Assembly (NCBI RefSeq): GCF_001886815.1
Contig: NZ_CP018099.1
Location: forward strand, 1,672,501-1,736,500
Length of the DNA stretch: 64,000 nt
DNA from: Caldithrix abyssi DSM 13497
GTDB lineage: Bacteria > Calditrichota > Calditrichia > Calditrichales > Calditrichaceae
Direction of reading: 5' to 3'
The first letter of the stretch is position 1. Every line of letters starts with the position of its first letter. Under the pieces are notes generated by a model. It was not told the DNA's origin and made no database searches. It saw nothing but the letters and a program-made list of their open reading frames with translations. Positions 35,713 to 45,102 of the stretch are shown here, one piece after another. The translations under genes were made by a program, and so were the position numbers.

Positions 35713-37931
35713 CCAGAAAAAAAACAAACAAGTTCAAAAACAAGATAGTAGAACTACTCAAAAAATCACCGGGCGCGGTGCTGAGCCGCAAGGATATCAG
35801 CCATGCCCTGAACGTACGCAAAGAAGAGTACAATCTTTTTCAAAGCGCGTTACAAAGCCTGATTAAAGAGGGCAAAATTGTTCATGTAAAAAAACATCAG
35901 TACACCTTAAAACAGGTTATGCAGCGTTATGTAGGCGAATTGCGCACCACGCGCGCCGGTTTTGGCTTTGTATATGTGGAAGAAGAAGATTTCGAAGTCT
36001 TTGTTGCGCAGCCCAACCTGAACCGGGCTTTTGATCGAGACATCGTGGAGGTACAGTTGTACGCCGCCAGCCGCGGCAAACGCTTTGAAGGATTTGTCCG
36101 GCGCGTGGTAAAAAGATTTCGAGAATTTATTGTAGGAACCTACCACCGCAATCCTTACTACAGTTATGTGGTGCCCGATGATCCCAAAGTTTACAGAGAT
36201 ATCATCGTTGCACCGGATCGCTCGTTGGATGCCAAAGACGGGCAAAAAGTAATCGTTAAATTTGAGCGTTGGGAACGAGATGAACACAATCCTGAGGGGA
36301 CAATTATAGAAATATTGGGCGATAAGGATACGCCTGGCGTTGATATTGTTTCCATTGCCTACTCTTTCAATTTGCCTATTCGCTTTCCGGAAGCCGTGGA
36401 AAAAGACGCGCGTGAGGCGCCGGAAAAAATTACGGCCGCCGATTTAAAAGGCCGACTGGATTTACGAAACGAAGTGTGCTTTACCATAGATCCGCATGAC
36501 GCCAAAGATTTTGACGATGCGGTCTCTTTGAAACTGCTGGACAACGGTAATTTTGAACTGGGCGTGCACATTGCCGATGTTAGCCATTATGTTAAGCCCG
36601 ATACAGCCCTGGACAAAGAAGCCTATCGGCGCGGAACCAGCGTTTACATGGTCGATCGCGTGGTGCCCATGCTGCCGGAACGCCTTTCCAATCAGTTGTG
36701 CAGTTTGCGTCCCAATGAAGATCGCCTGACTTTTTCGTGCATTATGGAGATCAACCGCAAGGGCGAGGTGGTCAATTACAAAATTGCTCCATCGGTCATC
36801 AACAGCAATCGGCGGTTTTCATACGAAGAGGTGCAGGATATTCTGGACGGCAAGACAGACGATCCCTATGCGGAAATTCTAAAGCAAATGGACGCCTTGA
36901 GGGAAATTTTAATGAATAAGCGGTTTACCGAGGGTGGAATTGATTTTGAAACGCCCGAGGTTAAGTTCGTTTTAGATGAAAAAGGAAAACCGGTGGAGAT
37001 TGTTCCTCAAAAGCGGTTGAATAGTCACCGCCTGGTGGAAGAATTTATGTTAATCGCCAATAAGACCGTGGCTCAGCATATTAAAAAGATCAGTCCGAAT
37101 AAACAGGCGCCTTTGCCCTTTATCTACCGCGTGCATGAAAAGCCCGATGAAGAGAAGATGAATCGTTTTTTCAACTTTTTATCAGCCATGCGCGTACCTT
37201 TCAAACCGGTTAAGCGCGTAACCTCACGCTATTTGCAAAATCTGCTTGCCTCGATCAAAGGCACCAAAGAAGAGGTGATCATCGAAGAGGTGGCCCTGCG
37301 CAGCATGATGAAGGCGGTTTATTCCGAACAAAACATCGGACATTTTGGTCTGGGTTTTAAAGATTACACGCACTTTACCTCGCCCATCCGGCGTTACCCT
37401 GATCTGGTAGTGCATCGATTGTTGAGGCAATATTCGCAAAACGGCGAAATTGGCAAGGTTAAAGGCTTGAAAAAGACGCTGCACAAAATTGCCACCCAGG
37501 CCACCAAAATGGAGCGGTTGGCCATGGAAGCCGAACGCGAATCGATTAAATTGAAAAAATTGGAGTACATCGAAAAATTCATTGGTGATGAGTTTGAAGG
37601 ATTGGTATCCGGCGTGCAGGCCTTTGGGGTGTTCGTGGAGCTAAAAGATATTTTTGTGGAAGGCATTGTGCCTGTAGAGACGATGACCGATGATTTTTAC
37701 ATCTATGATGAACCGACTTTTTCTTTGATTGGACGCGATACCGAAACGACCATTCGCCTGGGCGATGAGGTGCGCATTCGCGTGGAAGAGGTGGATTTTG
37801 AGCGTCGGCGAGCCCGTTTTAGCTTGCTGGAAAATTTAAGCGATGAACCCGGGCGTAGCGAACACCGAACCCATCTGCTGAATGAAACGACGCGTCAGCC
37901 CAGACGGAAGCGCGGAAAGAGACGAAAATAA
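35709..37931 (+). CDS. rnr: Ribonuclease R
   Basis: A 740-residue 3'-5' exoribonuclease that degrades structured RNA. Order: an N-terminal winged-helix-like segment (about 1-65), cold-shock OB domains (about 70-220), the RNB catalytic domain with the acidic cluster TIDPHDAKDFDDAVSL (about 258-273), RRYPDLVVHRLL, then an S1 domain (about 625-710, EFEGLVSGVQAFGVFVEL) and a strongly basic tail ending RRKRGKRRK that probably binds RNA. Length is typical for RNase R and too long for RNase II. Overlaps prmC by 4 bp. Confidence 0.96.
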   Translation: MTRKKTNKFKNKIVELLKKSPGAVLSRKDISHALNVRKEEYNLFQSALQSLIKEGKIVHVKKHQYTLKQVMQRYVGELRTTRAGFGFVYVEEEDFEVFVAQPNLNRAFDRDIVEVQLYAASRGKRFEGFVRRVVKRFREFIVGTYHRNPYYSYVVPDDPKVYRDIIVAPDRSLDAKDGQKVIVKFERWERDEHNPEGTIIEILGDKDTPGVDIVSIAYSFNLPIRFPEAVEKDAREAPEKITAADLKGRLDLRNEVCFTIDPHDAKDFDDAVSLKLLDNGNFELGVHIADVSHYVKPDTALDKEAYRRGTSVYMVDRVVPMLPERLSNQLCSLRPNEDRLTFSCIMEINRKGEVVNYKIAPSVINSNRRFSYEEVQDILDGKTDDPYAEILKQMDALREILMNKRFTEGGIDFETPEVKFVLDEKGKPVEIVPQKRLNSHRLVEEFMLIANKTVAQHIKKISPNKQAPLPFIYRVHEKPDEEKMNRFFNFLSAMRVPFKPVKRVTSRYLQNLLASIKGTKEEVIIEEVALRSMMKAVYSEQNIGHFGLGFKDYTHFTSPIRRYPDLVVHRLLRQYSQNGEIGKVKGLKKTLHKIATQATKMERLAMEAERESIKLKKLEYIEKFIGDEFEGLVSGVQAFGVFVELKDIFVEGIVPVETMTDDFYIYDEPTFSLIGRDTETTIRLGDEVRIRVEEVDFERRRARFSLLENLSDEPGRSEHRTHLLNETTRQPRRKRGKRRK

Positions 37932-37998
37932 TCAGGCATTAATCTGGCAGCCAGCCGGAAAATTTAACCATTCAATGATAAAATGGAAAGGACAGGTT

Positions 37999-39192
37999 AT
38001 GCGTGTTGAAATTCCTCGTGAAAAGTTAGAAAAATGGGCGGATTATTTACTGGAGTATTCCCTTGACGGCATTAGCAAAGACGACGTGGTGATGATCAAA
38101 GGCGAGCCCATTACCTGGCCCCTGATTTATGTGCTGGAAGAAAAGGTAATTAAAGCCGGCGGAATTCCGGACGTGAACCTGGTGCCCCCCGACAACGACC
38201 GCGGCAAGGTGTGGAGCGCAACCATGGCGCGTTATGGTACTCTGGAGCAAATCAAGCGCGTTCCGCAGTGGCATATTGAACGCTACCGGGCCATGACCAA
38301 GTATATCGAAGTGTTAGGAGCTGAAGATCCGTCGTTGTATTCCAACACCCCGGAAGAGACGACGCGCGCCATCATGCAGGAAGACGAACCCATTAAAAAC
38401 ATCCGTCTGGCCAAACCCTGGGTGCTGACTCTTTATCCTACCAAAGGTTTTGCCGATCTGGAAGGGATGACGCTCGAACGTTTTACCGAAGTGGTGGTTA
38501 ATGCCTCAATGGTCGATCCACGGCTGTTGGACGAATTGGAAGAGGACATTTACCAGGTAATGCGTCGCAGCAAAACCATGCGCATTGTAACACGCCATCC
38601 GAAAGAGAAGCGTGAACTGGAACTGACCATGAGCATCGCCAATCGTAATATTGTTAAGTGTACCGGAAAACGTAACTTTCCGGATGGTGAGGTGTTTACC
38701 AGCCCGGACGCCAATACGGTGGAAGGGGAGATTTTTGTCGATTTGCCGGTCAGTTATTCTGGCGTAACCATTCGGGGCATTTATCTGCGCTTTGAAAAGG
38801 GACGTATTGTAGATTATACGGCCGAAGAAGGCTTTGACACCCTGCAAAAAATCATCGAAACGGATGAAGGTTCGCACCGGCTGGGCGAAGTGGCCTTAGG
38901 CATGAACAACGGCATTGAAGAAGTGCTCAAACATCCCCTGTTTGTAGAAAAGGTTGGCGGTACGCTGCACATTGCTATCGGCGCCAGTTATCCCGAATGC
39001 TTTATTGATCAGGAAGATTCCGAATTTGCCAAACAACAGTTGGAAGAATTTTACAAAAAAGGCATTGCTAACAAATCTGCGCAGCATGTGGACATTGTAA
39101 CCGATTTTCGACCTGGCGGCACAGGACAGGCGGTTTACCTGGACGATGTGAAACTGGAAATTAAGGACAACATCTGGGTGGTGCCCAAATAA
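37999..39192 (+). CDS. M29-family metallo-aminopeptidase (aminopeptidase T/S-like)
   Basis: About 397 residues. A two-metal aminopeptidase that removes N-terminal residues from peptides. Family landmarks: the N-terminal MRVEIPREKLEKWADYLLEYSL, the middle EGEIFVDLPVSYSGVTIRGI, the E-rich HRLGEVALGMNNGI block, and the C-terminal ASYPECF and HVDIVTDFRPGG region that supplies metal ligands. The start is taken at ATG 37999, after a GGACAGG purine stretch. A longer in-frame start at 37882 lies inside rnr. It lies 67 bp after rnr on the same strand. Confidence 0.88.
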   Translation: MRVEIPREKLEKWADYLLEYSLDGISKDDVVMIKGEPITWPLIYVLEEKVIKAGGIPDVNLVPPDNDRGKVWSATMARYGTLEQIKRVPQWHIERYRAMTKYIEVLGAEDPSLYSNTPEETTRAIMQEDEPIKNIRLAKPWVLTLYPTKGFADLEGMTLERFTEVVVNASMVDPRLLDELEEDIYQVMRRSKTMRIVTRHPKEKRELELTMSIANRNIVKCTGKRNFPDGEVFTSPDANTVEGEIFVDLPVSYSGVTIRGIYLRFEKGRIVDYTAEEGFDTLQKIIETDEGSHRLGEVALGMNNGIEEVLKHPLFVEKVGGTLHIAIGASYPECFIDQEDSEFAKQQLEEFYKKGIANKSAQHVDIVTDFRPGGTGQAVYLDDVKLEIKDNIWVVPK

Positions 39193-39351
39193 AGAAAGAA
39201 TTCGAAGGCGGGGGGAGGAATTACGAATTAAGGATTACGAATTATCATGTGCAGGGGGAGATCGGGCCAAAATGATTCTGCCAGAGCGGCATGGTTATGG
39301 GATGAATTTTTGATTACGAATTATTAATTACGGTTAGAACGCGTTGGATGA

Positions 39352-39411
39352 GACGGTGTTCGGTGTTTTCTGGTGTAGCCCTCACCCCCTCATTCCCCCT
39401 GATTCCTGCCC
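39352..39411. repeat. Dispersed intergenic repeat, element A copy 2
   Basis: Second copy of the GACGGTGTTCGGTGTTT block found at 27224-27283, again followed by a CCTCACCCCC stretch. It lies in the 509-bp gap between the aminopeptidase and the cyclopropane synthase, which contains no gene. Confidence 0.6.
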
Positions 39412-39505
39412 GGATGCTCATGTGAAGGTGCGTTTTGGTTAGGGTGTGTCTCAAAAGCGAAATTAAATGTATATTTATTTAAATTCATGGTAAATCTTGC
39501 ATTAG

Positions 39506-39566
39506 CCCTCACCCCCTGCCCCCCTCTCCCGAAAATCGGGAGAGGGGGAATTAAAGGGGGTGAGGG
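39506..39566. repeat. Large nested GC-rich hairpin
   Basis: The outer stem is CCCTCACCCCCT (39506-39517) with AGGGGGTGAGGG (39555-39566), 12 bp and perfect. The inner stem is CCCCCTCTCCCGA (39520-39532) with TCGGGAGAGGGGG (39536-39548), 13 bp and perfect, with an AAA loop. It sits between converging genes (aminopeptidase plus strand, Cfa minus strand), so it could stop transcription from either side, or be a mobile palindromic element of the REP/MITE kind. Confidence 0.8.
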
Positions 39567-39617
39567 AAAGAAAAAATTTATAAAAATACATTATCTTTGA
39601 CTTTTGGGACAGCCCCC

Positions 39618-39661
39618 TATAATCATGTCCTCCCTTCGGGATTTTTTCGCCAATCCACCAT
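39618..39661. repeat. Dispersed intergenic repeat, element B copy 2
   Basis: TATAATCATG, then TCCCTTCGGGA hairpin and a T-run, as at 27430-27473. It runs into four tandem CCACCATTC-type units (about 39655-39690). Confidence 0.6.
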
Positions 39662-39701
39662 TCCACCATTCCACCATTCCACCATTCAACCAATTATCCA
39701 C

Positions 39702-40823
39702 TCACGCGTAGCGGCATTCCGGTTGTTCGCGTCCCGGTTTGGTCATAACCACCTGCCACAGTTGCGTTTGCCTGGCTCTGAAGCCGCCCGCCGAGCTCAG
39801 CAAATAGTAACGCCACATGCGGTAAAAACGTTCGCCGTATTTATCTTTCAACTCCGGCCAGGCCGCTTCAAAATTAGCATACCAGGCCATCAACGTTTTA
39901 TCGTAATGGGGGCCGAAGTTGTGCCAGTCTTCCATCACAAAAAGTCCTTCCATGGCCCGGGCCAGCTGGGCAATGGAAGGCAGCATACCATTGGGAAAAA
40001 TGTATTTGGTCGTCCAGGCGTTGGCCGTGGTGGTGCTGACATTGCTGCCGATAGTGTGGAAAAAGGCAATACCGTCATCTTTTAAAGTGCGATCGACCAC
40101 TTCCATGTAGGTGCGGTAATTTTTGTAGCCCACATGTTCCATGATGCCGATGGAAAGCACACGGTCGTACCGCCCCTGAACATCGCGGTAGTCCATCAGT
40201 TTCAATTCCACCGGCAGGCCTTTTGCCATTTGCCTGCCCAGTTCCACCTGCTCTCTGGAAACGGTCACGCCGGTGACTTTAACCCCGTATTTTTCCGCAG
40301 CGTAAATAGCAAAAGATCCCCAGCCGCAGCCGAGTTCCAGAACTTCCATTCCTGGTTTAAGATTCAGTTTTTTGCAAACCAATTCCAGTTTAGCTTCCTG
40401 CGCCTCATCCAGATTACGGGCATTTTTCCAGTAAGCGCAGGTGTAATTCAGCCGTTTGTCCAGCATGCGCGTGTAAAGATCATTGCCAATGTCGTAATGT
40501 TTTTTCCCTACCTGAAAGGCGCGGCGTTTTGCCTGTAGATTGAATATCTTGGCGCGCAGAGCGTGCCATTGAATTTTCCAGTTTCCTTTAACCTGTTCAT
40601 CAAGCCTGGCGCGCAGAACGCGGTCGAAAAATTGATCCAGCGCCTGGCAATCCCACCAGCCGTCCATGTACGATTCGCCCAGGCCGAGGGCGGTTTCGCT
40701 TAAAACACGCTGGTAAAAGCGGGGATTGTGAACCTGAATGTCGTAAGGATTACTGCCATTTACGGCGATGCCAGCCACTTCCAGTAGTTGGCGAACTGTC
40801 TTTTCTGCAGAATCGACGGGCAT
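39702..40823 (-). CDS. cfa: Cyclopropane-fatty-acyl-phospholipid synthase
   Basis: A 373-residue SAM-dependent enzyme that adds a methylene across the double bond of unsaturated phospholipid acyl chains at the membrane. The N-terminal ESYMDGWWDCQALDQF region, YDIGNDLYTRML, LNYTCAYW, the SAM motif VLELGCGWGSFAIYAAEKYG, SIGIMEHVGYKNY and FFHTIGS with the late YLLSSAGGFRARQTQLWQVVMTK tail are all diagnostic. Length is slightly below the usual 380-400. It has a good GGGAGGA ribosome-binding site and is divergent from urocanase. Confidence 0.95.
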   Translation of the reverse strand: MPVDSAEKTVRQLLEVAGIAVNGSNPYDIQVHNPRFYQRVLSETALGLGESYMDGWWDCQALDQFFDRVLRARLDEQVKGNWKIQWHALRAKIFNLQAKRRAFQVGKKHYDIGNDLYTRMLDKRLNYTCAYWKNARNLDEAQEAKLELVCKKLNLKPGMEVLELGCGWGSFAIYAAEKYGVKVTGVTVSREQVELGRQMAKGLPVELKLMDYRDVQGRYDRVLSIGIMEHVGYKNYRTYMEVVDRTLKDDGIAFFHTIGSNVSTTTANAWTTKYIFPNGMLPSIAQLARAMEGLFVMEDWHNFGPHYDKTLMAWYANFEAAWPELKDKYGERFYRMWRYYLLSSAGGFRARQTQLWQVVMTKPGREQPECRYA

Positions 40824-41144
40824 TTTATGTCCTCCCTTTTTGTGCTTTTAAGGGAAATATCATTAAAATAATAATGATAAATGATGAAAAAATCAACCAC
40901 ACGCCACAAAATGGCGGGATATGACCGTGAGCTTTCGCGCAACCTGATTCAGAAATGTTTGCCGCCTCTGCCCTTAAAAGCCGGCGGGCCCCGCTCCTTC
41001 CATTTCAATCCTCCATTCGTTTCAGCATTCCATTTTTGCAAAAAACTTTTTCTCCTTAGCTTAATAGACATAAATTTTTAATGCTTTCAATGTATTCTAT
41101 TGTTAAATTAATGATGTGTTCATTAAACAAAGTGGAGACCGATT
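40824..41144. promoter_or_regulatory. Divergent promoter region cfa / hutU
   Basis: 321 bp between divergent genes. The left part is AT-rich (ATTAAAATAATAATGATAA near 40862-40880), suitable for a cfa promoter. The right part has TTGTTAAATTAATGATGTG just before hutU. No distinct operator or RNA element was recognised. Confidence 0.4.
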
Positions 41145-43172
41145 ATGAGTACAATGGAAACCAATATGCAGAATATTGTTCACGTCCAATTGCCCGCCGA
41201 GCTTCCACCGAAAAAGGAGTTTTTGCCGGGCATCAGACGGGCGCCCAGTCGGGGATTTAATCTCACCAAACACGAAGCGATCATTGCCTTAAAAAATGCC
41301 TTGCGTTACGTTCCCAACGAATTGCATGAGCAGCTGGCGCCGGAATTTATGGAAGAGCTAAAGACCATGGGGCGGATTTACGGTTATCGCTTCCGCCCGG
41401 AAGGACGCATTTACGGCAAACCGGTTGACGCCTACAAAGGCATACTGGAAGCGCGGGCTCTGCAGGTGAACATCGACAACAATCTCGATTTTGACGTGGC
41501 GCTTTATCCTTACGAGCTGGTAACCTATGGCGAAACCGGTCAGGTGTGTCAAAACTGGATGCAATATTTGCTGATCAAAAAATATCTGGAAATCATGCGC
41601 GAAGATCAAACCCTGGTCATCAGTTCCGGTCATCCGCTGGGCCTGTTTCCCTCGCATCGCAATGCGCCGCGCGTTATATCCACCAATGGTCTTATTGTGG
41701 GGCAGTGGGACAATCCCGAAACCTTTAAAAAACTGGCGGCTATGGGCGTTTCCAATTACGGTCAAATGACAGCTGGCGGCTGGTTTTACATCGGGCCGCA
41801 GGGCATTGTGCACGGAACCTACATTACCATTCTAAACGCCGGGCGCCAGTACCTGGGCATCCCGGAAGACGGCGACTTAAAAGGCGTGGTATTTGTCTCT
41901 TCCGGCCTGGGCGGAATGTCCGGCGCGCAGCCCAAAGCGGTGGAAATCGCCGGCGGCATTGGCGTGATTGCCGAGGTGGATTACAGCCGCATTCAAACAC
42001 GCATCGATCAGGGCTGGGTGAGCAAAATCTCGGACGATCTGGAACAAATCGCTTTGTGGATTGACGAGTATCGGCGTAAAAAGGAATCTGTTTCCATTGC
42101 CTATCATGGCAACATTGTCGATTTGCTCGAGTACATCGACCAACATGATGTTGAAGTGCAATTACTTTCCGATCAGACTTCCTGCCATGCGGTTTACGAA
42201 GGCGGCTACACGCCTGCCGGCATCTCATTCGAAGAGGGACGCAAGCTGATCAAAGATAATCCGCAGCGCTTTAAAGAACTGGTGGATGCTTCGTTAAAAC
42301 GTCATTTTAAAGCCTTAAAACGGCTGACCGATAAGGGCGGCCATTTTTGGGATTACGGCAATAGTTTTATGGCTTCGGTGTTTGAAGCCGGCGAAAAAGA
42401 AATCGCTAAAAATAAACGGGACACCTCAGAAGGATTTATCTGGCCCTCTTATGTGGAAGATATCATGGGACCGATCTGTTTTGACCAGGGCTTTGGCCCC
42501 TTTCGCTGGGTCTGTCTCAGCGGCAAGGATGAAGACCTGCGTAAAACCGACCGGGCAGCCATGGCGTGTATTGATCCCACACTTAGTTCATTGCACCGCG
42601 ATAATTACCACTGGATTGCAACCGCGGAGCAAAACAAACTGGTGGTGGGCACCAAAGCGCGTATTTTGTACTCGGATGAAGAAGGGCGCATGAAGATCGC
42701 TTTAAAATTTAACGAAATGGTGCGCAAGGGCGAAATTGGCCCGGTAATCATCGGCAGGGATCATCATGATGTTTCCGGCACAGATTCACCCTTCCGTGAA
42801 ACGGCCAATATTTACGACGGTAGCCGAGTAACGGCCGATATGAGCGTGCACTGTTTTGCCGGCAATGTAGCGCGTGGCATGACCCTGGTGGTGCTTTCCA
42901 ACGGCGGCGGCGTGGGCATCGGACGGGCCAGCAATGGCGGCTTTGGGCTGGTGCTGGATGGCAGCGAGCGCGTGGATCAGATCATTCGCAGCGCGCTTTC
43001 CTGGGATGTAATGGGCGGCGTGGCTCGTAGAAGCTGGGCGCGCAATGTTAATGCCATGAAAACGGCAAAACGCTGGAATGAAGTGAATAAAGACAAAGGC
43101 CATATCACTATGCCTTTCCTGCCGCCAGAAGGCTTTGTGGAAGAGATCGTTGAAAAGGAATTGGATCAATAA
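41145..43172 (+). CDS. hutU: Urocanate hydratase, long (eukaryote-like) form
   Basis: A 675-residue urocanase that converts urocanate to imidazolone propionate in histidine degradation, using tightly bound NAD. Landmarks: GFNLTKHEAIIALKNALRY, TYGETGQVCQNWMQY, SSGHPLGLFPSH, QMTAGGWFYIGPQGIVHGTY, SSGLGGMSGAQPKA and the C-terminal GGGVGIGRASNGGFGLVLDGS. Typical bacterial HutU is about 550 residues; this length and N-terminal extension match the animal and some bacterial long forms. No hutH, hutI or hutG gene is nearby, so the rest of the pathway, if present, is elsewhere. It ends facing the response regulator gene, with a 146-bp gap. Confidence 0.95.
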   Translation: MSTMETNMQNIVHVQLPAELPPKKEFLPGIRRAPSRGFNLTKHEAIIALKNALRYVPNELHEQLAPEFMEELKTMGRIYGYRFRPEGRIYGKPVDAYKGILEARALQVNIDNNLDFDVALYPYELVTYGETGQVCQNWMQYLLIKKYLEIMREDQTLVISSGHPLGLFPSHRNAPRVISTNGLIVGQWDNPETFKKLAAMGVSNYGQMTAGGWFYIGPQGIVHGTYITILNAGRQYLGIPEDGDLKGVVFVSSGLGGMSGAQPKAVEIAGGIGVIAEVDYSRIQTRIDQGWVSKISDDLEQIALWIDEYRRKKESVSIAYHGNIVDLLEYIDQHDVEVQLLSDQTSCHAVYEGGYTPAGISFEEGRKLIKDNPQRFKELVDASLKRHFKALKRLTDKGGHFWDYGNSFMASVFEAGEKEIAKNKRDTSEGFIWPSYVEDIMGPICFDQGFGPFRWVCLSGKDEDLRKTDRAAMACIDPTLSSLHRDNYHWIATAEQNKLVVGTKARILYSDEEGRMKIALKFNEMVRKGEIGPVIIGRDHHDVSGTDSPFRETANIYDGSRVTADMSVHCFAGNVARGMTLVVLSNGGGVGIGRASNGGFGLVLDGSERVDQIIRSALSWDVMGGVARRSWARNVNAMKTAKRWNEVNKDKGHITMPFLPPEGFVEEIVEKELDQ

Positions 43173-43318
43173 TCTTAGCGCGGACGGGGAAGGAATATCG
43201 GTTTAGAGGTTTAGGAGTTTAAAAGTTTAGAGGTTGAGGGGGAGGGCAATGGGTCGGGTGTCCGAAGCCCCTTCCCCTTTTTCCGGCTCTGAAAAGAGGA
43301 AAAGCGGCCCTTGATCAT

Positions 43319-44005
43319 TTATTCTTCAGGAATCATGTAGCCGGCGCCGCGAATGCTTTTAATCCAGTGTGGATTCAGCGGGTCTTCTTCCAGATATTTG
43401 CGCAGGCGGGCGATGAAAATGTCCACCGTCCTGGTTTCAATTTCAGAATCGGTGTGCCAGACATTTTTTAACAATTCCTTGCGCGAAACAATCTTGCCGC
43501 GGTGTTTCAGTAAATATTTTAGAACACCGGCTTCCAGAGGCGTTAACGATACCTTAAGGTCTTTCTTTTTTAATTGCAGGGCTTCCAGGTCTATTTCCCA
43601 TTCGCCCAGTTTAAGATGTAAACTATCGTCCTGCCGATACCAGGTTTTACGCTGCAAAATGCGTTCGATTCGCAAAAGAAGTTCGTCCAGCGAAAAGGGC
43701 TTGGTCAAATAATCATCAGCGCCGACTTTAAGCCCTTTGATTTTATCGCCGGTATCGCGCCGGGCGGTCAGAAAAAGGATGGGCAACTGCTGCGTTTTTT
43801 CCCGGATATGTTCGGCCACTTCAAAGCCACTATGGTATGGTAGCATAACGTCAAGAATTACCAGATCAAAATCCTCTTGATCAAATAATTCGATGGCCTG
43901 CTGTCCATCCCGGGCCAGCGTAACCTGGTAGCCATCTGCTTCCAGATTAAATTGCAGACCGCGGGCCAGCGATTCTTCATCTTCAACGAGCAGGATTCTA
44001 CTCAT
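43319..44005 (-). CDS. OmpR/PhoB-family response regulator
   Basis: A 228-residue transcription factor. The receiver domain (1-120) has LLVEDEES, Asp in DLVILDVMLPYHSGFE, Thr in LFLTARRD and Lys in DYLTKPFS. The winged-helix DNA-binding domain (about 130-228) has LTPLEAGVLKYLLKHRGKIVSRKELL, RTVDIFIARLRKYLEEDP and IKSIRGAGYMI. It is the partner of the sensor kinase encoded directly upstream, with which it overlaps by 4 bp (ATGA). No target can be named. Confidence 0.95.
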   Translation of the reverse strand: MSRILLVEDEESLARGLQFNLEADGYQVTLARDGQQAIELFDQEDFDLVILDVMLPYHSGFEVAEHIREKTQQLPILFLTARRDTGDKIKGLKVGADDYLTKPFSLDELLLRIERILQRKTWYRQDDSLHLKLGEWEIDLEALQLKKKDLKVSLTPLEAGVLKYLLKHRGKIVSRKELLKNVWHTDSEIETRTVDIFIARLRKYLEEDPLNPHWIKSIRGAGYMIPEE

Positions 44006-45006
44006 TTTAACAGCCCTTTCTTCTTTGCCAGTCTGAAAGTTGGTTCGCGATCTTTAATATTAATTAATGGTAAAGCGATGGTGAATGTGGTGCCTTTACC
44101 AATCCCCGGACTAAAGACGGTAATTTTCCCTTCGTGTCCTCTGATGATTTCGCGAACGTGGTAAAGCCCCAGACCGGTGCCGCGAATATCGGGTAAATGG
44201 GAGCGTGAGACGCGGAAAAACTTTTGAAAAATTTGCTTTTGATCTTCTTTGTGGATACCGATGCCATGATCGGAAAATTCAATGATCAAATTTTTGCCCT
44301 GTTTGAAAATGCGAATGTCAATCTGCAAATTACCTGCGGAATACTTGATGGCATTATCAACCAGATTGCTGAAAACAATCTGAAAGGCATCGCGGTCTAT
44401 CTTGACAAATCCGTCGCATTCCACTTTAAGGCGAATGTTTTCATCAGGGATTTTAAATTGCTGCTGGCTGCTTTTTATCAATTGTGGGAAGGTATCTTTT
44501 ACTGAGACAAGTTCCCGGTTGAACATTTTTTTTCGTTGTTCAATTTGCGAAATATCCAGAATGGCGTCAATAACGCGCTTCAGGCGTTGCGTATCCTGCA
44601 GCATGCGTCCCAAAAATTCTTTTTGTGTTTTCGCATCAATTTTTCTGCGCGACATGGTTTCCAGATAAAGTTGAATGGAGGCCAGCGGCGATTTTAGTTC
44701 ATGCGTAAAGTTGGCGATAAAAGTTTCGTAAAGAAGATTGATGTTGATCTGTTTGGTTAAAAAGATAAAAACGAAATACATGCCCGCTAACAGAATAATA
44801 AAGAGGATCAGACCGAAGATAAGCGTGAAAAATTGAACGCGCGTTGTGGACTGGAAAAAATCGGGCAGATATTTTGCGCCAAATTCCTGCACCAGCTTAT
44901 AATTAGAAACATACCAGTAAATCCACAAGGCCAACAACGAAAGCCAGATAATTTGCATGGCAATAAAGATTAACAGGGGATGTATGTAGTTGGCGCGTCT
45001 TTTCAT
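44002..45006 (-). CDS. Membrane sensor histidine kinase
   Basis: A 334-residue kinase with two transmembrane helices (about 10-32 and 53-80) enclosing only about 20 periplasmic residues, so it probably senses the membrane or an interacting protein rather than a large ligand. The HisKA domain contains FIANFTHELKSPLASIQLYLE with the phosphoacceptor His. The ATPase part has N-box FSNLVDNAIKYS, G1 FSDHGIGIHKED, and GTGLGLYHVREII. It is coupled to the downstream OmpR-type regulator. The intergenic region to the divergent radical SAM gene is 96 bp and carries both promoters. Confidence 0.94.
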   Translation of the reverse strand: MKRRANYIHPLLIFIAMQIIWLSLLALWIYWYVSNYKLVQEFGAKYLPDFFQSTTRVQFFTLIFGLILFIILLAGMYFVFIFLTKQININLLYETFIANFTHELKSPLASIQLYLETMSRRKIDAKTQKEFLGRMLQDTQRLKRVIDAILDISQIEQRKKMFNRELVSVKDTFPQLIKSSQQQFKIPDENIRLKVECDGFVKIDRDAFQIVFSNLVDNAIKYSAGNLQIDIRIFKQGKNLIIEFSDHGIGIHKEDQKQIFQKFFRVSRSHLPDIRGTGLGLYHVREIIRGHEGKITVFSPGIGKGTTFTIALPLINIKDREPTFRLAKKKGLLK

Positions 45007-45102
45007 TTCGATTTTACACTTCTTTTACAAATTTTATTCATTTATGTGTTATCTTTATTTTAGTAATTTTTCATTGAAAAATAAAGAAAAAGAAGGCAGG
45101 CC

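Noticed and set aside
39502-39693. Minus-strand open frame with repeated MVEWWNGG
   Set aside because: It is a translation of the tandem CCACCATTC units and the nested hairpin, with no ribosome-binding site.
43173-43318. Terminator between hutU and the response regulator
   Set aside because: GGGGAAGG and CCTTCCCC stretches are complementary but about 75 bases apart and without a T-run, so I do not call it.
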